Origin: JAAXKN01 sp050259615 | GTDB taxonomy: Bacteria; Bacteroidota; Ignavibacteria; Ignavibacteriales; SURF-24 | Assembly (NCBI GenBank): GCA_050259615.1 | Contig: JBLNAZ010000175.1 | Location: 1-10,488 of the forward strand | Direction of reading: 5' to 3' | Length of the DNA stretch: 10,488 nucleotides | Shown: one piece after another, positions 1 to 5,436 of the stretch | How the letters are laid out: each line of letters starts with the position of its first letter | Position numbering within the stretch: the stretch's first letter is position 1 | Notes under the pieces: generated by a model | Database searches by the model: none | What the model saw: the letters and a program-made list of their open reading frames with translations, nothing else | Told to the model about the DNA's origin: nothing | Program-made: the position numbers and the translations under genes

Positions 1-102
1 ACTGTTAAGTTTGACGCTAAGAACCTTAATAGCGGTATCTACCTCTATAAGCTGGAAGCCGGAAGCTTTTCAGACGTAAAGAAGATGCTGCTTGTAAAGT
101 AA
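1..102 (+). CDS. C-terminal end of a T9SS-secreted protein (sorting domain), partial
   Basis: Only the last 33 codons lie in the window; the frame is open from base 1 to the TAA at 100-102. The translation has the pattern FDAKNLNSGIYLYKLEAG and ends in a basic KK..LLVK tail. This is how type A sorting domains of the type IX secretion system (Por) end: an NL.SGIYLY.L strand, then a short strand and a lysine-rich terminus. Such a domain directs the protein across the outer membrane, where it is cleaved off. The body of the protein lies outside the window, so its function cannot be given. It has the same orientation as the downstream operon but is separated from it by 172 bases and a hairpin, so co-transcription is uncertain. 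Confidence 0.8.
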   Translation, partial: TVKFDAKNLNSGIYLYKLEAGSFSDVKKMLLVK

Positions 103-174
103 GAAGCTAAAGCTGCGGTTAGGTTAAAGAGACTCTGCCTTGAAAAAGGCAGGCTCTGTTAAAGCCGTTCTTAT

Positions 175-180
175 TATAAT
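175..180 (+). promoter_or_regulatory. Possible -10 element upstream of the mannoside operon
   Basis: A perfect TATAAT sits 95 bases before the first start codon of the operon. No good TTGACA-like element lies 16-18 bases upstream; that position holds GC-rich GGCTCT, and TTGAAA at 140-145 is too far away at 29 bases. If used, transcription would start near 187, inside the left arm of the hairpin at 184-239, shortening the stem to about 8 bp. The call rests on this hexamer alone and promoter rules in this lineage may differ. Confidence 0.25.
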
Positions 181-183
181 ACT

Positions 184-239
184 CTGTGCGGTCCTTAACT
201 GAAAGATAAGGTTCTCCTGTTTTGAAACGGGCCGCACAG
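184..239 (+). terminator. Long hairpin followed by a T-run: terminator of the upstream gene or leader structure of the operon
   Basis: Bases 184-194 pair with 229-239 in an 11-bp stem that contains one G-T wobble. The 34-base loop between them could hold smaller stems. The right arm is followed by GGC and five T at 243-247, as in an intrinsic terminator. Bases 161-166 (AAAGCC) could extend the pairing with 240-245. The loop is long for a plain terminator, and the structure lies only 35 bases before the next start codon. It could therefore be a leader or attenuator of the downstream operon. Confidence 0.5.
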
Positions 240-274
240 GGCTTTTTATTAAACCTGAAATTAAATTTTGAAAA

Positions 275-1348
275 ATGTTAAAAGTAAAATCAGTAAGAGA
301 TCTGGGCCCCCAGTTTACCAATAATCAGCACAGAATGGTGGGGCAGGATGGCTCATATTCCATTCCCCTGCACGACGGAAGAGTACTCTGGTTCTTCGGT
401 GATACCATAATAGGAAGAAGAATCCCTGGCGAAAGCCTCTGGTATCCCGGCGGAAAAGCTGTCGGCCCGAAGGATATGTCGGGTGTGGGCGGAACAGAAA
501 AGATGCTGAATAATACTGGACTCCTCAGCAGCAGTGATCCCATAAAAGATGGTATTAACAGCTTCAGCTACATCACCGATCACTCGGGCAGACTGAAACA
601 GCTCATTCCGCTTAATAAGGATGAAGACCCCGACCGTTACCGTGTATGGTGCATGCATGGAATAGAAATGGATTCAACGGTATATCTCTTCTTCATAAAA
701 GTTGAAACAATTGAAGAAGGAATCTTCCCGGTCAACTTTACCATCCTTGGTTCAGGCATGGCATATGGAAGTATGAACGACTGGAATTTCAAAAGAGTGG
801 AATTTGACGGAAGCGACCTGCTGTGGAAAATAGACCAGCCGCATTTTGCCTCGGCGGTCCTAGGCCCGGAAGGCGATTATCTGTACCTCTACGGGGTACT
901 GCAGGGGAAAGATAAAATCCAAAGGTGTTACCTTTCCCGTGTAAAAAAACAAGAGATACTGGAACTGGATAAATATGAATATCTGTCGGGAATAATGCCC
1001 GAATGGTCGAAATGCATTGAAGATGCCATCCCGGTTTTTGACGGAATGCCTAATGAACAGTCTGTTTCCTATAACAAATATCTTGGCCGCTATCTTGCCG
1101 TTCATTCATTGGATCTGTCGGGAAAAATAATTGCAAGGACCTCCCTCACGCCATGGGGCCCGTGGAGCGAACCTTGCGAACTCTTCCAGGTTGAGACCGA
1201 TCCATCTGTTCAGCTTCCTTACCCCAGGCTTATATATGCCGGCAAGGAACACCCTGTAATTGCAAAGGATGACGGAAAAACAATTTATGTAACTTACGTT
1301 GAATTTGAGGAATACTATCCTCATTTGGTGGAAGTCAACTTTGAATAG
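275..1348 (+). CDS. DUF4185-like beta-propeller protein, putative intracellular glycosidase
   Basis: The 357-residue protein has no signal peptide or membrane segment, so it is expected in the cytoplasm. It resembles the DUF4185 group of five-bladed beta-propellers: an early polar motif QDGS (24-27), then RVLWFFGDT (36-44), the stretch NEQSVSYNKYLGRYL (260-274) and ART.LTPWGPWS (287-298). DUF4185 includes endo-D-arabinanases (GH183) and is structurally akin to other propeller glycosidases, so a glycan-cleaving role is plausible, but substrate and catalytic residues cannot be named here. The ATG at 275 is the only choice, because an in-frame TGA lies just before it at 269-271. It has no clear Shine-Dalgarno sequence, unlike the later genes of the operon. 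It is the first gene of a five-gene run that includes an alpha-mannosidase, which hints at action on mannose-containing oligosaccharides. The family call is by motif memory only. Confidence 0.6.
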   Translation: MLKVKSVRDLGPQFTNNQHRMVGQDGSYSIPLHDGRVLWFFGDTIIGRRIPGESLWYPGGKAVGPKDMSGVGGTEKMLNNTGLLSSSDPIKDGINSFSYITDHSGRLKQLIPLNKDEDPDRYRVWCMHGIEMDSTVYLFFIKVETIEEGIFPVNFTILGSGMAYGSMNDWNFKRVEFDGSDLLWKIDQPHFASAVLGPEGDYLYLYGVLQGKDKIQRCYLSRVKKQEILELDKYEYLSGIMPEWSKCIEDAIPVFDGMPNEQSVSYNKYLGRYLAVHSLDLSGKIIARTSLTPWGPWSEPCELFQVETDPSVQLPYPRLIYAGKEHPVIAKDDGKTIYVTYVEFEEYYPHLVEVNFE

Positions 1349-1355
1349 GAAAACA

Positions 1356-2621
1356 ATGAAAAGAATATTTTTATCAATACTCATATCTATATCTATTATT
1401 TCTTCAGGACGCGCTATGAACGGAAATCCGGAAAAATATTTTGACGCTAAAGGATACTTTTTATTTGAAACCTTTAAGGCTGCGCTTGACGCTTCAGAAG
1501 AAAAAGAAGAATTTGTTAATGAATTTCTGGGATGTGTTAAAACCGGGAAGTATCCTCTTTTCATAAATGATTCCACGTACGTCATCTTATATCAGGGGAA
1601 AGAGGACACGGTTGGAGTTACGGGCGATATGTCCAACTGGAAGGATATAATTCCAATGGAAAAATTCAGCGGAACTGACCTTCACTTCCTGAAGGCCGGT
1701 GCCGAAGCTGATGCAAGGTTTGAGTACTGGATTATGTTCGGCAAAAACAGTTTCCCTGCACTGGATCAGTTTAACCCTTATAAAGGCCTGAGCGGTTTCG
1801 GCCAGGTGTCCGAGCTTGCAATGCCTCAATATAAAAGACATGAGTATTTTGATAAATATGTTAGTGGCGAAAAGGGAAGCACGGAAGGGATAAATGTTCA
1901 CACCGTTGAATCAAAATCTCTCGGCTACGAACACACAGTTCATGTTTACCTGCCCGCAGGATATGACAATAAGAAAAGCTACCCTGCGGTTTATTTCCAG
2001 GATGGAATAGACTACCTTGAATTTGCCCAGGTTAAGAATATACTGGACTGTCTTATAAAAGAAAATAAAATTGTACCTCTTATTGCAGTATTTGTAACTC
2101 CTCCAAACAGACTGAAAGCAGGAATGCCCAACAGGATGACTGAATACGGCATGAATGATGGCTACGTAAAGTTTTTTACTGATGAACTGGTGCCATTTAT
2201 CGATTCAAACTACAGCACCATAAAAAATCCTGGTATGCGCCTTGTAGCAGGCGACTCCTTCGGAGGCCTGATATCGGCATATATACCGTTTTCAAGACCA
2301 GATGTGTTTGCATTGGGCTACAGCCAGTCCGGATATCAGTCCTTTCAGAACGACAGGCTCATTAAGCTTTATGCAGCGGAAAATAAAAAGCCTTTGAAGT
2401 TATACGTAGATACGGGGCTTTATGAAAGGTCAGTAGGCCTTTCATTCCTTCCGAAGGAGGAAACGGATTTTCTTCTTGCCAACAGACGACTGAAAAAAGT
2501 TCTGGAAGATAAAGGCTATAACTTTGTTTACAGAGAGTATCCTGAAGGCCACACTTGGGGCAACTGGAAGAGGCACATGATTGATGCCCTGATTTATTTC
2601 TTCCCGATAGAGGTAAAGTAA
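1356..2621 (+). CDS. Secreted alpha/beta-hydrolase esterase (enterochelin esterase/CE1-like)
   Basis: A 421-residue protein when started at ATG 1356, which follows AGGAAA at 1348-1353 and gives a clean Sec signal peptide (MKRIF then a hydrophobic core, likely cut after SSGRA at residue 20). An ATG 57 bases upstream would overlap the previous gene and bury the signal peptide. Residues about 70-140, including VTGDMSNW (88-95), look like the N-terminal immunoglobulin-like domain found in Fes/IroE-type esterases and in bacterial CE1 enzymes. The hydrolase domain follows from about 180. Candidate catalytic residues are Ser301 in GDSFGG, Asp352 in YVDTG and His399 in EGHTWGNW, all typical of the esterase family PF00756. 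There is no lipobox cysteine, so it is probably periplasmic or released. In this operon it may remove acetyl, feruloyl or other acyl groups from glycans; a siderophore esterase role is less likely because no iron genes are nearby. Confidence 0.8.
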   Translation: MKRIFLSILISISIISSGRAMNGNPEKYFDAKGYFLFETFKAALDASEEKEEFVNEFLGCVKTGKYPLFINDSTYVILYQGKEDTVGVTGDMSNWKDIIPMEKFSGTDLHFLKAGAEADARFEYWIMFGKNSFPALDQFNPYKGLSGFGQVSELAMPQYKRHEYFDKYVSGEKGSTEGINVHTVESKSLGYEHTVHVYLPAGYDNKKSYPAVYFQDGIDYLEFAQVKNILDCLIKENKIVPLIAVFVTPPNRLKAGMPNRMTEYGMNDGYVKFFTDELVPFIDSNYSTIKNPGMRLVAGDSFGGLISAYIPFSRPDVFALGYSQSGYQSFQNDRLIKLYAAENKKPLKLYVDTGLYERSVGLSFLPKEETDFLLANRRLKKVLEDKGYNFVYREYPEGHTWGNWKRHMIDALIYFFPIEVK

Positions 2622-2622
2622 T

Positions 2623-3522
2623 ATGAGACTGGGAATTGATTTCGGCGGTACGAACGTAAAGTTCGCCCTCTTTAATGAAGACGGATCCACATATAAATTT
2701 GTTGTGAAAAGACTTTCGGAGCTGAAGAATGAAAACGGACTTCTGGAAAATTTTCTAGAGGAAACAAGAAACTTTGTCAGCGGGCAGAAGCTCCGCTCCG
2801 GCGGACTTTCAATTAAAGGACTAGTGGACAGGCAGACGGGAAGACTTCTGGAGGATGTGGGCGCCGCAAATGATTTTAAAGGCATTAACCTGAGGGAAGC
2901 ATTCGGGGCAAAGCTGCATCTGCCATTTGCTGTTGATAACGATGCGCGCTCATATGCAATGGGCGAGTGGAAATTCGGCGCCGGGCGCGGAATGAATTCT
3001 GTTATTGTAATGACTCTGGGCACCGGAGTAGGCTGCGCCGCAATTATAAACGGAAAGCTGTTCTCATCCGACAGTCCCGTAAGCGGTGTCTTAGGCGGAC
3101 ACTTAAGCATTGACCGCAACGGACCCGAATGCCCATGCGGCAACAAAGGATGCCTGGAGCTGTACTGCTCGGCTTCGGCTTTTGAAAAGGAAGTTTTAAG
3201 CAGGTTTCCTGAACTGAAAGAATTTGAAAACCCGCTTAAAATATTTTGTGAACTGACGGATGTTAATCCTGAATATAAACTTCTCCTGAAGGACTTTCAG
3301 GAAAATCTTGCTATTGGCATTGTTAATGCAATCCATGCTTATGGAACAGATAAAATAATTCTTGGCGGGGGAATGCTCAAAAGTCACGATAAAATACTGC
3401 CGGGACTTATTCCTATTGTGAGGAAGAGAGCCTGGACAATTCCGAGAGGCGCTGTTGAAATTCTGCCCGCTGAACTGGAAGACAAAGCTGCCTGCATGGG
3501 GGCGGCATTTACGGATATATAA
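2623..3522 (+). CDS. ROK-family sugar kinase
   Basis: The 299-residue product has the length and motif order of ROK kinases: the ATP phosphate loop DFGGTNVKFALF (6-17), the catalytic Asp in VDNDAR (probably Asp107), a second phosphate-binding loop TLGTGVG (131-137), and the zinc signature CPCGNKGCLE (170-179) with His160 as the fourth likely zinc ligand. Glu179 of CLE, which normally touches the sugar, is present. The usual ExGH motif reads LGGH (157-160), so the sugar-binding Glu is replaced by Leu. The start ATG lies one base after the esterase stop, with AGAGG about ten bases upstream, so translation is probably coupled. Its place between glycosidase and isomerase genes suggests it phosphorylates free mannose at C6. 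Glucose, fructose or N-acetyl sugars remain possible. It has no N-terminal helix-turn-helix, so it is a kinase and not a ROK repressor. Confidence 0.88.
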   Translation: MRLGIDFGGTNVKFALFNEDGSTYKFVVKRLSELKNENGLLENFLEETRNFVSGQKLRSGGLSIKGLVDRQTGRLLEDVGAANDFKGINLREAFGAKLHLPFAVDNDARSYAMGEWKFGAGRGMNSVIVMTLGTGVGCAAIINGKLFSSDSPVSGVLGGHLSIDRNGPECPCGNKGCLELYCSASAFEKEVLSRFPELKEFENPLKIFCELTDVNPEYKLLLKDFQENLAIGIVNAIHAYGTDKIILGGGMLKSHDKILPGLIPIVRKRAWTIPRGAVEILPAELEDKAACMGAAFTDI

Positions 3523-3548
3523 CTGTAAACTTACTTTAAGGAAAATGA

Positions 3549-5396
3549 ATGAAAGATAATGATTACGCGGCCCAGGATCCGTTCCGGGCACCTTTACTGA
3601 ATGATCAGGATGTTTATCCAAAAGGCCTTTATGAACCGTTCCCGTCGTTTGACCTGGAAAATGATACAATAAATAAGGGATATGAAAAACTGGCTGAACA
3701 TATAATTGCCAATGTTCCTAAAGGACTCCGCGTTCTTGTAATTGACGGATTTCCGGGAACGGAATGGAAGTCTGTTATATTAAAACTGACAGATAAGCTG
3801 CTTTCTCAAAATATAGTGCCCGAACTGATACCTTTTGAAAACTGCCTCAACAGTGCAGATGAAATTAATGAGGCACTTGATCCTTTCCTTGGCGGCGACG
3901 ACAGGATCTTCGGTACACACTACCCGTTCGGCCCAGAAGTATTCTTTAATACGAAAAAAGTTGCGGACCTCAGGATCGAAGCCGCAATAAGAAGAGGCAA
4001 TAAAGCAGGAAAACTTGCAATTGTATTTGGATGCGGAGCCTCGCTTATTGAACTATGGGATGAACTCTGGTATATGGATGTGCCGAAGGACTGCGTCCAG
4101 GAACTCTTCCGCAGCGGCAGGGCAAATAATATAGGCTATTCAGCAGCAAACTTTGAGGAGTTCTATAAACGCTCCTATTTTATTGAATGGCCCGCTTTCA
4201 GCCGCCTGAAGAAAAGAGTGATAAACGATATCTCTGTTTTCATAGATGCACAGAATGAAGCCGACCCGGCATTTATTGACGGCCCAAGTTTCAGACACGC
4301 ACTTGTCGAAATTTCCGCTTCGCCTTTCAGGGTACGCCCTTGGTTCTATCCCGGTCCCTGGGGAGGGCAGTATATGAAAGGCCATATGAGCCTGGATCAA
4401 AGCAGGCCTAACTATGCATGGTCCTTTGAACTGATTGTGCCGGAAAACGGCCTCACCTTCAGAAGCGGCAGTACCATGCTCGAGTGCTCGTTCGACTTTG
4501 TAATGTTTATGAATAACCGAAACGTTCTGGGAGAAAATGCTGCAAGGCAGTTTAAATATGAATGGCCCATCAGGTTTGATTATCTGGATACAATCGATGG
4601 AGGCAGCCTTTCAACCCAGGTCCATCCGAGACCTGATTATATTAGGCGCGAGTTCGGCGAAACATACACTCAGGACGAAACCTATTATATTGTTAACTCT
4701 AAGGCTGAATCAAAAGTGTATATCGGACTTAAAGAAGACTGCAGTCTGGAGGAATTAAGAAGTGAACTGAATAAATCCGCCCGCGAGGAAATGGAACTCG
4801 ATATAGATAAATTCATCAACAGCGAACCCAGCAGGCCGCACGACCTTTTCTGCATTCCTAACGGAACCGTTCACTGCTCGGGAAGCGGCAACCTGGTGCT
4901 TGAAATAAGCGCTACTCCGTATATTTTTACTTTTAAGATTTACGATTACTTAAGACGCGACCTGGAAGGAAATCTGCGACCGATAAATATTGAACGCGGA
5001 CTTAAGAATATCAGGCCTGAAAGAAAAGGAGAATGGGTAAGAAATAACCTCGTTGCAAAACCGGAGGTTATTGCTTCAGGCAGCGACTGGCAGTTATTAG
5101 AACTTTATAACAAGCCGTTTACTTTTTATAAGATACTGCGCCTGGAGTTTTCTAACAGCTACGAACTGAATACCAACGGCATGGCTTATACAATAAACCT
5201 GGTGGAAGGTGAATCAATAGAAGTTAATGCAGCCAACGGACGCAAAAGCTCTCTTGCATACCTTGAAACAATGGTGGTTCCGGCTGCAGCAGAAAAAGTG
5301 ACCTTTAGGAACACGGGTAAAAAACCGTGCAAGCTTATACTGGTTCATATTAAACCTGAGACCGGAATATCGGCTCCTCTTAATGACCCTAATTAA
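3549..5396 (+). CDS. Class I mannose-6-phosphate isomerase-like protein with N-terminal P-loop kinase-like domain
   Basis: The 615-residue protein has two parts. Residues about 260-615 match class I (cupin) mannose-6-phosphate isomerases: GPWGGQ (269-274), metal ligands Gln357 and His359 in STQVHP, Glu377 in QDETYYI, His442 in PNGTVH, and the IYDYLRRDLEGN block (464-475) that usually supplies the catalytic Arg. All four usual metal ligands are present, so this half should be active, converting mannose 6-phosphate to fructose 6-phosphate. Residues about 40-240 look like a uridine-kinase-type P-loop domain (VLVIDGFPGTEWKS at 62-75), but the Walker A motif is one residue too long and lacks the Gly before Lys. 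Class I isomerases alone are about 315-390 residues, so this is a fusion; I recall similar long forms in Bacteroidota. The start follows AAGGA at 3538-3542; an out-of-frame ATG four bases earlier hits a stop after four codons. No signal peptide; cytoplasmic. Confidence 0.82.
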   Translation: MKDNDYAAQDPFRAPLLNDQDVYPKGLYEPFPSFDLENDTINKGYEKLAEHIIANVPKGLRVLVIDGFPGTEWKSVILKLTDKLLSQNIVPELIPFENCLNSADEINEALDPFLGGDDRIFGTHYPFGPEVFFNTKKVADLRIEAAIRRGNKAGKLAIVFGCGASLIELWDELWYMDVPKDCVQELFRSGRANNIGYSAANFEEFYKRSYFIEWPAFSRLKKRVINDISVFIDAQNEADPAFIDGPSFRHALVEISASPFRVRPWFYPGPWGGQYMKGHMSLDQSRPNYAWSFELIVPENGLTFRSGSTMLECSFDFVMFMNNRNVLGENAARQFKYEWPIRFDYLDTIDGGSLSTQVHPRPDYIRREFGETYTQDETYYIVNSKAESKVYIGLKEDCSLEELRSELNKSAREEMELDIDKFINSEPSRPHDLFCIPNGTVHCSGSGNLVLEISATPYIFTFKIYDYLRRDLEGNLRPINIERGLKNIRPERKGEWVRNNLVAKPEVIASGSDWQLLELYNKPFTFYKILRLEFSNSYELNTNGMAYTINLVEGESIEVNAANGRKSSLAYLETMVVPAAAEKVTFRNTGKKPCKLILVHIKPETGISAPLNDPN

Positions 5397-5436
5397 AAGG
5401 AAATTAAATAATTAAAATTAGCCTGTTAAGGATTAT

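Noticed and set aside
135..152. 7-bp stem with GAAA loop as a terminator for the left-edge gene
   Set aside because: The stem is perfect but no T-run follows; at most it is a minor structure in the intergenic region.
133..186. Three CTCTG copies at 133, 154 and 182 as regulator-binding direct repeats
   Set aside because: The shared core is only five bases and the spacings (21 and 28) do not match; chance is likely.
1299..1355. Longer start for the esterase at ATG 1299
   Set aside because: It would overlap the preceding gene by 50 bases and place 19 polar or mixed residues before a clean signal peptide; ATG 1356 has a ribosome binding site seven bases after the previous stop.
4537..4758. Small open frame inside the isomerase gene, plus strand
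   Set aside because: It overlaps a well-supported gene in another frame and its translation shows no domain or start signal; the same holds for the other overlapping frames inside the operon genes.
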